Shown here piece by piece: positions 33,559 through 41,358 of a stretch of 56,302 bases of DNA. Every line of letters starts with the position of its first letter. The first letter of the stretch is position 1. Source of the stretch: Actinoplanes palleronii (GTDB lineage Bacteria > Actinomycetota > Actinomycetes > Mycobacteriales > Micromonosporaceae); assembly GCF_016862315.1 (NCBI RefSeq), contig NZ_BOMS01000080.1, positions 1 through 56,302 on the forward strand, given 5' to 3'. The notes beneath the pieces are model-generated. The model had not been told where the DNA came from. It was given only the letters and a program-made list of their open reading frames with translations, and did not search any database. The position numbers and the translations under genes are program-made.

Positions 33559-33862
33559 CTGACTCCTCGTCGCCGCGTAGTGACTAGCGGAATGCAACCG
33601 GATGCATCCTAGAGCGGAGATCGTCTACCGCGAAACCATGTCAAGCGTAGTCCCGCAGAAGCGGATGCGCGCTCGGATGCACGTGCAGACGGCCTTGCGG
33701 ACGCACTTGATGACGAGCATGATAGCTGACAGACACGTACCGACTGCTAACGCAGCGTTGATCTAGCCAGCCGTCTGGAAATTTCGGCTGCTCGGCCGAG
33801 GCGTCCAGTTGGCGCTGCCTACTGGCCCCCCGATGCCGCCTCGAGAGCTTGGAGGCAACGCG
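33559..33862. promoter_or_regulatory. Regulatory region between XRE gene and 33863 gene
   Basis: 304-nt divergent gap. It contains the palindrome GGATGCATCC (33600-33609), GCGGATGC at 33661 and the 12-mer GATGCACGTGCA (33676-33687) also found before the DUF397 gene. These clustered GATGC sites are candidate XRE operators. Nothing else is recognised. Confidence 0.45.
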
Positions 33863-34165
33863 ATGTCGAGTTGGATGACATCAACGCCGACAGTCACCCC
33901 GCCCCAGCGTGACCCGGCGGATGTGGCACCGTCCGAGAGCTACCGCCCGGCCGACCCGGTGTGGGTTTACCGCAACGGCTGGCGGGCCGGCATCATCGAG
34001 GCCGCCTCACGTCGCGCCGTCACGGTGACCTATCACCCGGACACCCAGCACCGTGGCACCGGCGTCGACACCTTCACCGCGCCGTACGTGACGTCCCGCG
34101 ACCACGACGACCCGACACTCGACAACCGTGGCCTCCGGCTGGTCCGGCGAAAGCCGCTGGCATGA
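33863..34165 (+). CDS. Hypothetical protein
   Basis: 100 aa. A disordered Thr/Pro-rich start is followed by a compact SH3/Tudor-like beta segment: PADPVWVYRNGWRAGIIEAASRRAVTVTYHPDTQHRGTGVDTFTAPYV. ATG at 33863 has GGAGGC 7 nt upstream. Its TGA overlaps the ATG of the next gene (ATGA). Function unknown. Confidence 0.7.
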   Translation: MSSWMTSTPTVTPPQRDPADVAPSESYRPADPVWVYRNGWRAGIIEAASRRAVTVTYHPDTQHRGTGVDTFTAPYVTSRDHDDPTLDNRGLRLVRRKPLA

Positions 34166-34344
34166 CCGGCGCCGTCACGGTCTCCGCGATCGTCGGCCTG
34201 CTGAGCCTCTTCTCCGGCGTGGCCCTCGGGTGGTATCTCCGGCGTACCAATGACTGGTGTCCCACCTGCGGCGAACAACTCACCTGCGGTGACTGCAAGG
34301 TCGGCGTGCACTGGCACGAGCAGCAGGCCGCAGCCAGCAACTGA
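34162..34344 (+). CDS. Small single-pass membrane protein with zinc-ribbon-like tail
   Basis: 60 aa. TM helix at about 5-25 (TVSAIVGLLSLFSGVALGWYL), then NDWCPTCGEQLTCGDC, a double Cys motif that could bind zinc, and a His-containing end. Start overlaps the previous stop by 4 nt, so the two are translated together. No family is recognised. Confidence 0.65.
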   Translation: MTGAVTVSAIVGLLSLFSGVALGWYLRRTNDWCPTCGEQLTCGDCKVGVHWHEQQAAASN

Positions 34345-34365
34345 CCGTCTTCTCCCCGCCCATCG

Positions 34366-34412
34366 CGGCTGTCTCCTCGCCGGCCCGACACGGCTGCCTT
34401 CTCGCCGGCCCG
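34366..34412 (+). repeat. Two imperfect 22-bp direct repeats
   Basis: CGGCTGyCTyCTCGCCGGCCCG at 34366 and 34391 (25-nt period, two mismatches) in the gap before the HxlR gene. Function unknown. Confidence 0.65.
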
Positions 34413-34433
34413 CCGCGACCGCTGCGATGTGGG

Positions 34434-34460
34434 TTGACGCAGGCACGGCCGGTGTAGCTT
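34434..34460 (+). promoter_or_regulatory. Candidate promoter of the HxlR gene
   Basis: TTGACG at 34434-34439 and TAGCTT at 34455-34460. The 15-nt spacer is short. The ATG at 34468 follows the -10 by 7 nt, so the mRNA would be leaderless. Confidence 0.55.
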
Positions 34461-34467
34461 GGCTGCC

Positions 34468-34818
34468 ATGAGGGCGGCGGAACAGAGCACGGCGGCCGGT
34501 CACCGGTCGTGCGCGAGTAAGGACGCCTCGCTCGCCCGCGCCTTCGAGTTCCTCGGTCGCCGTTGGAACGCCGCGGTGCTCGGCTCCCTGGAGGACGGAC
34601 CCGCGGGTTTCCGCGAGCTGTCCCGCGCGATCGACGGCATCAGCGACTCGGTGCTGTCGAACCGGCTTTCCTGCCTGGTCGGCGCCGGCCTGATCGCCCG
34701 CGACGTGGAGCCCGGCCCGCCGGTCTCGGTGTCCTATTCACTGACCGCTGCCGGTCAAGCCCTCATGCCGGCGCTCGGTCACATCGCCGCGTGGGCCGAC
34801 GAGCACCTGCCGCGGTGA
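34468..34818 (+). CDS. HxlR family transcriptional regulator
   Basis: 116-aa winged-helix protein: LARAFEFLGRRWNAAVLGSLEDGPAGFRELSRAIDGISDSVLSNRLSCLVGAGLIARD is the typical HxlR core. A Cys near residue 15 (RSCASK) is in the position used for redox or aldehyde sensing in relatives, but this is only a parallel. It lies 57 nt upstream of a nitroreductase gene in the same direction and probably regulates it. Confidence 0.88.
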   Translation: MRAAEQSTAAGHRSCASKDASLARAFEFLGRRWNAAVLGSLEDGPAGFRELSRAIDGISDSVLSNRLSCLVGAGLIARDVEPGPPVSVSYSLTAAGQALMPALGHIAAWADEHLPR

Positions 34819-34875
34819 TTCTCTTCACCAGTCGTCCCCGTGGCTTTCTGATCGTGACCCGCTAGCTTTTTAGAA

Positions 34876-35499
34876 GTGGATACTCTTTCTGAAGCGAGCC
34901 CTGTTCGTCACGCGGTGCTAACCGCCGAGGGCCGCAGCCTTCTCTTCACCGACGCGCGTACGGCGTCCTTCTTCGCGCCGACCCCGGTCACCGACGAGGA
35001 GCTCAAGGAGATCTGGGAGCTGGCCAAGTGGCCGCCGACCCAGGCGAACACCCAGCCGCTGCGAGTGCTCTTCGTGCGTACCGCCGAGGGCAAGGAGCGC
35101 CTGGTCAAGCACCTGGCCGAGGGCAACCGGGCGAAGTCCTCGAGCGCGCCGGTCACTGCCGTGCTGGCCCTGGACACCCAGTTCCACGAGCACGTCCCGC
35201 AGGTCTTCCCGCACAACCCGGCCCTCAAGGAGATCTTCGAGGGCAACGTTGACAAGCGGATCCAGGACGGCACGTTCAGCGCCGCGCTGCAGGCCGGGTA
35301 CTTCATCATCGCGGCCCGCGCGATCGGCCTCTACGCCGGCCCGATGACCGGTTTTGACAAGGCCGGGGTGGACGCCGAGTTCTTCCCGGACGGGCGCTTC
35401 AAGTCGCTCGCGGTGGTCAACCTCGGTCACCCGGCGGAGAACGCGTACAAGGGCCGGCTGCCGCGGCTCGATGTGGCCACCACGGTGCAGTGGGCCTGA
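34876..35499 (+). CDS. Nitroreductase family protein (RutE-like)
   Basis: 207-aa FMN-dependent oxidoreductase. DARTASFFAPTPVTDEELKEIWELAKWPPTQANTQPLRVLFV and the C-terminal LAVVNLGHPAENAYKGRLPRLD match the malonic semialdehyde reductase/RutE branch. No other rut genes are nearby, so a detoxifying reductase role is equally possible. GTG at 34876 follows TAGCTT (34863-34868) by 7 nt with no ribosome site. Confidence 0.85.
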   Translation: MDTLSEASPVRHAVLTAEGRSLLFTDARTASFFAPTPVTDEELKEIWELAKWPPTQANTQPLRVLFVRTAEGKERLVKHLAEGNRAKSSSAPVTAVLALDTQFHEHVPQVFPHNPALKEIFEGNVDKRIQDGTFSAALQAGYFIIAARAIGLYAGPMTGFDKAGVDAEFFPDGRFKSLAVVNLGHPAENAYKGRLPRLDVATTVQWA

Positions 35500-35537
35500 G
35501 GCTTCCCCTCGTACAAAATCGGGGTTTTATGCACCAG

Positions 35538-35570
35538 CGGCCCGGCGGCGAACCGCCGGGCCGTTGTCGT
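35538..35570 (+). terminator. Terminator after nitroreductase gene
   Basis: CGGCCCGGCGG and CCGCCGGGCCG form an 11-bp stem around CGAA, followed by TTGTCGTG. Confidence 0.85.
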
Positions 35571-35654
35571 GTGCCGGACTCGCGTTTCCTGGTTGACCGG
35601 CCGTGGCGCGGGGTATTTTCGAGCCGTCCACCCTGGTGAACCGGAGGTGTCGGC

Positions 35655-35951
35655 GTGCTCGATCCGCGGGAAGAGCGAGAATTCGACGGTTTGGTGACCC
35701 GGTTGCGGGACACCGACCCAGGCTTCACGGCGCGGGTCGATCAGCTGCGGCTCCGCCAGCGCCGCCGATGGGCGACGCTGGCGACTCTGCTGTGGATCGT
35801 CGCACCGTTCTGTCTGCTCTACGGCGGGTGGACCGGCGCGCTGGAGGCGGTCCTGGCCATCGGTTACGGCGCGTGGCTGATGCGCAAGCGCAACCGCGCG
35901 GCCGACGCACCGACCTGGCCACCGTCGAATGATCGTTTACAGCTGGATTAA
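35655..35951 (+). CDS. DUF3040 membrane protein
   Basis: 98-aa protein: LDPREEREFDGLVTRLRDTDPGF at the N-terminus, two TM helices (about 38-56 and 60-76) and a short basic tail. DUF3040 is an actinobacterial family of unknown function. The GTG has GGAGGT 6 nt upstream. Its stop shares TTAA with the convergent purC stop. Confidence 0.85.
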   Translation: MLDPREEREFDGLVTRLRDTDPGFTARVDQLRLRQRRRWATLATLLWIVAPFCLLYGGWTGALEAVLAIGYGAWLMRKRNRAADAPTWPPSNDRLQLD

Positions 35952-36784
35952 GACCACTTGTCGCCGGTCAGGCGCTCGTAGACCTCGACATACCGGTCGC
36001 GGGTCGCCTCGACCACGCGGTCCGGCAGCTCCGGGCCCGGCTCGGTCTTGTCCCAGTCGGTCTCCCGGGTCGCCCAGTCCCGCAGCACCTGCTTGTCGAG
36101 GTAGCGCTGCACGTCACCGGGCTGCCACTCGTCGGCCGCCCAGAACCGTGACGAGTCCGGGGTGAGCAGCTCATCCCCGATCTTCAACTCGCCGTCCTTC
36201 AGCCCCAGCTCGATCTTGGTGTCGGCGATCAGGATGCTTTTGGCCGCCGCGATCTCCGACCCGCGACGGTAGATCTCCAGGGTGATCCGCCTGAGCTCGT
36301 CCGCCTGGTCCTTGCCGACCTTCTCCTGCACCTGCTCGAACGTCATCGGCTGGTCGTGACCGGCCCCGACGGCCTCCTTGGTGCTCGGCGTGAAGATCGC
36401 CTCCGGCAGCCGCGACCCTTCGATGAGTCCGGGCGGCAGCGGCACTCCGCTGACCGCGGCGTCGCGCTGATAGTCCTTGAGGCCGGAGCCGGCAAGGTAG
36501 CCCCGCGCGATGCACTCGACCATCACCATGTCCAGGCGCTCGCACCGGATCGCCCGACCCTGCCACTGCTCCGGCACGTCGGTCGACGAGATGATGTGGT
36601 TCGGCACGACGTCGCTGAGCTGGTCGAACCACCACAGCGAGAGCTGAGTGAGAATCTTGCCCTTGTCGGGGATCGGCGTCGGCAGGATGACGTCATAGAT
36701 CGAGATCCGGTCGGAGGCGACGAGGATGAGGTCGCCCCCGTCGGCGTAGACGTCCCGAACCTTGCCGGAGTGCAGCAGCTCCAC
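35948..36784 (-). CDS. purC: Phosphoribosylaminoimidazole-succinocarboxamide synthase
   Basis: 278 aa. SAICAR synthase of purine biosynthesis: ATP-dependent ligation of aspartate to CAIR. Signatures: LLHSGKVRDVYADGGDLILVASDRISIYDVILPTPIPDKGKILTQLS, VECIARGYLAGSGLKDYQ, and LLTPDSSRFWAADEW. GTG at 36784 has GAGGGGA upstream. No other pur gene is in the window. Confidence 0.95.
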   Translation of the reverse strand: MELLHSGKVRDVYADGGDLILVASDRISIYDVILPTPIPDKGKILTQLSLWWFDQLSDVVPNHIISSTDVPEQWQGRAIRCERLDMVMVECIARGYLAGSGLKDYQRDAAVSGVPLPPGLIEGSRLPEAIFTPSTKEAVGAGHDQPMTFEQVQEKVGKDQADELRRITLEIYRRGSEIAAAKSILIADTKIELGLKDGELKIGDELLTPDSSRFWAADEWQPGDVQRYLDKQVLRDWATRETDWDKTEPGPELPDRVVEATRDRYVEVYERLTGDKWS

Positions 36785-36870
36785 GTGGTCCCCTCAGGTG
36801 TGGCCGGTTGGCGTGCAGTTTCACGCTATCGAACCACCCAAGATCCCGGCCGACAGGCAGGGAAGATATC

Positions 36871-36910
36871 CGTGCCCTCACGCGAGGCCGCTGCCTCGCG
36901 TGAGGGCACG
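36871..36910 (-). terminator. Strong hairpin at the 3' edge of the restriction island
   Basis: Perfect 17-bp stem: CGTGCCCTCACGCGAGG at 36871-36887 and its complement at 36894-36910 around CCGCTG, just beyond the stop of the methyltransferase gene. It would insulate downstream purC. Confidence 0.85.
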
Positions 36911-36913
36911 TCC

Positions 36914-38152
36914 TCAGCTGATGCTGGAGAGATTCTTCTGGAACACGTCGTGTCGCTGGTGGTCTTCCTGCCCTAGGAAGGCCTTGAATCCACCCAGCCG
37001 GTAGGCGGGCCCCGTCGACCGCTCATCGATCTCGACATCGAAGTCACGGCTCAGCAACCCGATCCGCCGCTCCAGCTCAGGCACCTCAATGCCACCTGCC
37101 GAACGGAGCAACTGCGTCTGGGTAACGAAGCCTTCTGCCTTGCGGAGGTTGAGGTAGATCGGATCGTGGTCGGCAGGAACAGCAGGCGCGGGAGAACCCT
37201 TTTTCTGCAGCGCCCTCATAATGGACTTTCCGACAGCAGCCGCGACAGGTGGCGGGAAAGCGTTGCCAATCTGGCGGTACATAGCCGTTTTGCGGCCCAC
37301 GAAGTTCCACTTGTACTCATCCGACCAACCCTGGATCCGTGCAACCATCTCGCAGGTCAGCTTGGGACCAAGTTTGAAGGTCGCACCGGGCTGAGGTGGC
37401 TCGTTGGCAACACCCATGGCATCGACACCCAGCTCGGCCCAGGCTCGCTTGGCGCGCGTCGGACCGAGGTCCGCACCGCCGTGCTTCTTGGAACCGCCAA
37501 CGATGGTCGGGCCAATCTTGTTTGCCTTCGCCGCCCAGTCGGCCGCGCCTTCCCAGCCAGCGGCACCCATCATGTCTTCAAGTGCCTCGCCGACGGTGGT
37601 GACCTGTTCAACCGGTTCTGGCCAGGAAAAATAAGGCGCATATTCTTCCTTTAGCGCCACGAGGACAAAGCGCGGGCGGAGTTGTGGGACACCGTAATCG
37701 GAGGCTTGAAGTAGCTTCCAGGATGCCACATATCCGAGCGATGCCAGGCGGTCCAGGACGTGCTGCCGATAGCCCGAGAATCGGGGCATACTCAGGCCCC
37801 TAACATTCTCCAGAAGCAGGGCTTTCGGTTTGACGACTCCGGCTAATTCGACCGCCCAGGCGAACAAATCTCGTTCATCCGTGGCGCCCAATTGCTTTCC
37901 GGCAATAGTGAAGGGCGGGCATGGAACACCGCCGGCGAGGAGCGCCACGCCTTTGTAATCGACCGGGTCCCACGTATTCGGGTCAGCAACATCCCCGAGC
38001 GCGGTCTTCCATGAAGGCCGGTTTTCCTTCAGCGTATTTAGTGCATTCCCGTCCAATTCAACGGCGAGTGCATGTTCAAAGCCAGCCCGCTCCAGGCCTA
38101 ACGCCTGGCCACCAGCGCCGGCACAAATCTCTACGACTTCGAAGCTGGCCAT
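36914..38152 (-). CDS. DNA (cytosine-5) methyltransferase
   Basis: 412 aa. Motif I FEVVEICAGAGGQALGLERAGF, catalytic PCPP (C78 in GGVPCPPFTIAG), ENV motif (LLLENVRGL), QxRxR-type QLRPRF and the final QIGNAFPPPV. A C-terminal extension of about 90 residues follows motif X. ATG at 38152 has AAAGGAGG upstream. With Vsr divergent and a NaeI-like nuclease nearby it is the modification part of a type II system; NaeI itself cuts GCCGGC, but the sequence specificity here cannot be read. Confidence 0.93.
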   Translation of the reverse strand: MASFEVVEICAGAGGQALGLERAGFEHALAVELDGNALNTLKENRPSWKTALGDVADPNTWDPVDYKGVALLAGGVPCPPFTIAGKQLGATDERDLFAWAVELAGVVKPKALLLENVRGLSMPRFSGYRQHVLDRLASLGYVASWKLLQASDYGVPQLRPRFVLVALKEEYAPYFSWPEPVEQVTTVGEALEDMMGAAGWEGAADWAAKANKIGPTIVGGSKKHGGADLGPTRAKRAWAELGVDAMGVANEPPQPGATFKLGPKLTCEMVARIQGWSDEYKWNFVGRKTAMYRQIGNAFPPPVAAAVGKSIMRALQKKGSPAPAVPADHDPIYLNLRKAEGFVTQTQLLRSAGGIEVPELERRIGLLSRDFDVEIDERSTGPAYRLGGFKAFLGQEDHQRHDVFQKNLSSIS

Positions 38153-38255
38153 AAGGCCTCCTTTCAGGGCTAGGCATGCGCAAAACGACTGCCGAGTATC
38201 TTGCCCTAGACCGGACGCACGGCAAGCGCACGCCACGTGGATGCGGGGGTGAAGG

Positions 38256-38720
38256 GTGCCACTGTCCCGAGATGACGCCGAGGCCCGCCGCAGCCAGGCT
38301 CATGCGAAGGGCCTTTACCCTGCCCCACTCAACGCTGGCCGCTCGCGGAACATGCAGGCGAACCGCCGCACCGATACGAAGCCTGAGGTCATCCTCCGCA
38401 AGGCTCTGCATCATCTCGGATATCGCTATCGAAAAGATCTCCTGGTCAAGCTGCCGGAGACACGCGTCCGGCCAGACATCGTCTTCACCCGGCGCAAGAT
38501 CGCCGTGTTCGTCGACGGCTGCTTCTGGCATGCATGTCCTCAGCACGGGCGGCAGCCAACGACAAACGAGTGGTACTGGTCTCCAAAACTCCAGAGGAAT
38601 GTCGAGCGGGACACCAGAGTCAACGCTGCGCTGCGCGGCGCTGGCTGGACCGTGCTCCGCTTCTGGGAGCATGAACCCTTGGAGACAGCTCTCCAGACCA
38701 TTCGCTCTGCGCTGGACTGA
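38256..38720 (+). CDS. vsr: Very short patch repair endonuclease (Vsr)
   Basis: 154 aa. Nicks next to T:G mismatches that arise when 5-methylcytosine deaminates. Family signatures: AGRSRNMQANRRTDTKPEVILRKALHHLGYRYRKD, RPDIVFTRRKIAVFVDGCFWHACPQHGR and W..KLQRNVERDTRVNAALRGAGWTVLRFWEHE. GTG at 38256 was kept because it leaves the RSRNM segment inside the protein. Divergent from the cytosine methyltransferase across 103 nt. Confidence 0.92.
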   Translation: MPLSRDDAEARRSQAHAKGLYPAPLNAGRSRNMQANRRTDTKPEVILRKALHHLGYRYRKDLLVKLPETRVRPDIVFTRRKIAVFVDGCFWHACPQHGRQPTTNEWYWSPKLQRNVERDTRVNAALRGAGWTVLRFWEHEPLETALQTIRSALD

Positions 38721-39053
38721 CCGAACATACGTACGACCCTACCTTGCCCCTAGTCCCATGGCTAGCATGCACTCGTCACAATTGCCGTCACCTTGTGCAG
38801 AAGATCGCAGCACAGGATGCTGCTAGCGGCGCGAAACAACTCGATCAACCTTCACAGTCCCGCCGCTGCGGATCATTACGGGTGTGATGAGCCACGGCCC
38901 ACGCCTTCCAGCCTCAGCTACGTCCAGCAGGCGCATAGCCCTCGGTTACGCCGCACGGGAAGTGGAACGTGCTGCCCTGGCGCGGACCTCCAGGCGGACG
39001 TCAGCGATGCTGCAACGAGCTACTAGAATCCGCTCAGCATGCCGAGTCGGTCT
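38721..39053. other. Gene-free gap between vsr and the NaeI-like gene
   Basis: 333 nt between two convergent genes. A 77-codon plus-strand frame at 38793-39026 has no ribosome site and no recognisable product. No terminator or repeat stands out. It could hold a decayed gene. Confidence 0.5.
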
Positions 39054-40295
39054 CTAGAGACTTGAGTCACCGTCTCCCGCGGCGCCTGGCGCCACGCTAG
39101 CTCGCTGAACGCCGGAGACGGCAGCAGTTTCTGCAGCAGCCACAGCGGCTTTCACTTCTCGCTCAACGACATCAGCCTCTGCTAGGGCTTCCACCAGAGT
39201 CAGCTCGGCCGCCTTACGTTCTAAGGCTCTTCGATTTCGGATGCTTTTCATCTCCGCAATCATTTCACGCCGGAACGCCTCCGCCTCCTGGTGTCGAATT
39301 GGGTCCAGAACCGCCCGCCGGTTCGGCGTGCTGCCATCAGTTCGAAGTGCCACCCATTGCGTGTGATGGTTAATAACCGGACCGCCGAGCTCTTTAGACC
39401 GCGCCCGGTCTTTCAAAGCACGGCCGTTCAGCACCTCGAAACCTTCACGTGCAAGCTGCGCTTTGACTTCTCCGCGGAACCGGCGGGCGTCGTCCACCTG
39501 CTGGCCGATCGCCTCAATTACCCTTCGATGAATTACAAGTCCTTCACACCGCATGAACAGCTCACGCGCTCTGGCGTTTCCCCCACGAGGAGCGAGAATA
39601 GCTTCACGGTCGGATTTACTAATGCTCATGAGGAAGTTTTCTGGCAGGCGCCCTTCACCCATACCGACAATCCACCGGGCCTCCGACAAACCTTGCGGGC
39701 GCTGAATAGCTCTTTTCAGGTCCCGATTTCGACCTGAAACAAGAACACTTTCAGTAATTCGAATCAGGCCAACTGCCATCTTTTTGGTCAGGTCATCTCC
39801 GTGCACTAGCAAGCAGATATGACCAACAGCCTCGTGCGGAATCTGCCAACCGCCGTACGTGCGGGACCACTTGCAGTCAACATCGATTCCGTCAATATCG
39901 AAATCCATCCCTTGCCTTCCTTCGGGCAAGTTAAACTTTTGGCGCAAGACATTTTCGATGTTGACGCCAACGTAAGCTTTCTCTTGATTATTGCACTGGT
40001 CGAGATTCCAGCGCCGCGTGCGCCCTGACGCAATCACCTCATCAAGGGCCTGCCGTATAGCGGGCCCGAATTCAGCCGATTTGCCGTTGAAGTACTGGTA
40101 AGCGGTATCTAGATCGGAATCTAGAGGCAACCCGACGGTTTTGGACGGACCAGGAACGTCCTGCGAGTGAACAGCAGGCAGAGCCTCGTCGTCGGACAGA
40201 GTGGTTCCCAGGTCGCTGTCGAGCCCGAAGATTGCTTCCTCATCATGTTGACTCTCCACCCGGTTCAGGATGCCAGTTGCGATAGGGCAACTCAC
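39054..40295 (-). CDS. NaeI-like type II restriction endonuclease
   Basis: About 413 aa. From SGRTRRWNLDQ on it matches NaeI: VGVNIENVLRQKFNL (Glu), MDFDIDGIDVDCKWS (Asp and the D-C-K catalytic pair), IPHEAVGHICLLV, NRDLKRAI and LPENFLMSISKSDREAI, followed by the Topo domain region. NaeI is a type IIE enzyme that needs a second site and cuts GCCGGC. Extra parts are about 75 acidic N-terminal residues and a coiled-coil C-terminal tail of about 80. The start is uncertain: GTG at 40295 or 40259, no clear ribosome site. Codons are more AT-rich than outside the island. Confidence 0.85.
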   Translation of the reverse strand: MSCPIATGILNRVESQHDEEAIFGLDSDLGTTLSDDEALPAVHSQDVPGPSKTVGLPLDSDLDTAYQYFNGKSAEFGPAIRQALDEVIASGRTRRWNLDQCNNQEKAYVGVNIENVLRQKFNLPEGRQGMDFDIDGIDVDCKWSRTYGGWQIPHEAVGHICLLVHGDDLTKKMAVGLIRITESVLVSGRNRDLKRAIQRPQGLSEARWIVGMGEGRLPENFLMSISKSDREAILAPRGGNARARELFMRCEGLVIHRRVIEAIGQQVDDARRFRGEVKAQLAREGFEVLNGRALKDRARSKELGGPVINHHTQWVALRTDGSTPNRRAVLDPIRHQEAEAFRREMIAEMKSIRNRRALERKAAELTLVEALAEADVVEREVKAAVAAAETAAVSGVQRASVAPGAAGDGDSSL

Positions 40296-40491
40296 AGACG
40301 GCAGGCGGCGAGCGGTACTCGTAGGGTCGGCGGCTATGTCACCCCTGGGTGCATACGAGTTTCTGCCAATACTGCTTCTCCATCTGCGCCCCGGTCCAGC
40401 AGAGGCAGTTGCCTGACGAACCGAACCTCGGTTGTGCTTCGCCGTTAAGCGGAGCTGAGCCAGCAGCGCCCATAAGGGCAAGGACCTAGCC

Positions 40492-41358
40492 TCACGATGC
40501 CGGCCCCGGCCAATCGGCATCACCCGTAAGCAGCGGCGGCACATGAAGACCCAAGACCGGCTGGAGCGAAGGGATCCCTGGAGTCAGGGCGCTTGAAGGT
40601 ACGTCTATCCGGCACGACTCCCATCGCCCGAAGACGCTCCGGTCAGTCGGCACAGCGGAAGCCAGCCAGTGGCGATCAACCGTAGCTACAGCGGCGATCC
40701 CATCGTCCGTGTTGAGCCGTACGGCCACCAACTGCCAGGCCGGGTCGCGGCGCATGGTCTCGTACTCATTGCGCGACAGGAAGATCTTTAGACGACCCCG
40801 CCGGGTAGTCGACTTCACCTCGATATGCAAGACGAAGCCAGCGGCGCCGACAGCGACGTCATACCCATATCCATCGGCTATTGCCGCGACGTGATCGACG
40901 TCCGCATCAAGGCAAGCTCGAAGTAGATCTACGAGCGCTGCTTCCCCAACCGCACCTACCCGGACGCGTTCTGCGGTGTCGACCTTTCCCCATGCCGTGA
41001 CCACGTAAGCGAATGCGGTAGCTGGCGCCAGCCCGAGAGCTTCGGCCGCGCGAATGGCGTCGTCCGGCATCTCATCGGGAGAACGCACCAAATCGACGGC
41101 ATCCTTGAGCCAGCTGGTATTGGCATGGCTAATGGTCGCTGCGAAAACCCGCTGCTCAGAAGGAAGAGCGCTGTGGAGATCGTTCAGAAGACCAGTATCT
41201 CTGAGCCACATGTACGCAGCCTCGTACTGCGTTGGAGTAAGGTCGCTGAACTCCCGGTGGTTCGTGAAAAGTGCACGGCAGCGCGCCACGCTGGAGAGCG
41301 GCAGCCGATCAAGCCACCGCACGGCCGCACGCAGTAACGGCTCAGGCAACGTGGACAC
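40492..41358 (-). CDS. DUF3883-like PD-(D/E)XK domain protein
   Basis: 288 aa. N-terminal helical domain (about 1-120); the C-terminal domain contains GEAALVDLL, DGYGYDVAVGAAGFVLHIEVKSTTRRGRLKIFLSRNEYETM, the D...ExK arrangement of a nuclease fold. Such domains are frequent in defence systems. GTG at 41358 has GGGA 7 nt upstream and overlaps the helicase gene by 17 nt, so it is co-translated. Whether it cuts DNA is not shown. Confidence 0.75.
   Translation of the reverse strand: MSTLPEPLLRAAVRWLDRLPLSSVARCRALFTNHREFSDLTPTQYEAAYMWLRDTGLLNDLHSALPSEQRVFAATISHANTSWLKDAVDLVRSPDEMPDDAIRAAEALGLAPATAFAYVVTAWGKVDTAERVRVGAVGEAALVDLLRACLDADVDHVAAIADGYGYDVAVGAAGFVLHIEVKSTTRRGRLKIFLSRNEYETMRRDPAWQLVAVRLNTDDGIAAVATVDRHWLASAVPTDRSVFGRWESCRIDVPSSALTPGIPSLQPVLGLHVPPLLTGDADWPGPAS

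Noticed and set aside
31762..33612. Plus-strand frame of 616 codons over the DUF397 to XRE region
   Set aside because: It is out of frame with the DUF397 gene and antisense to the clear XRE regulator, with skewed composition.
38793..39026. Small gene of 77 codons between vsr and the NaeI-like gene
   Set aside because: No ribosome site, no recognisable motif and convergent neighbours; not supported.
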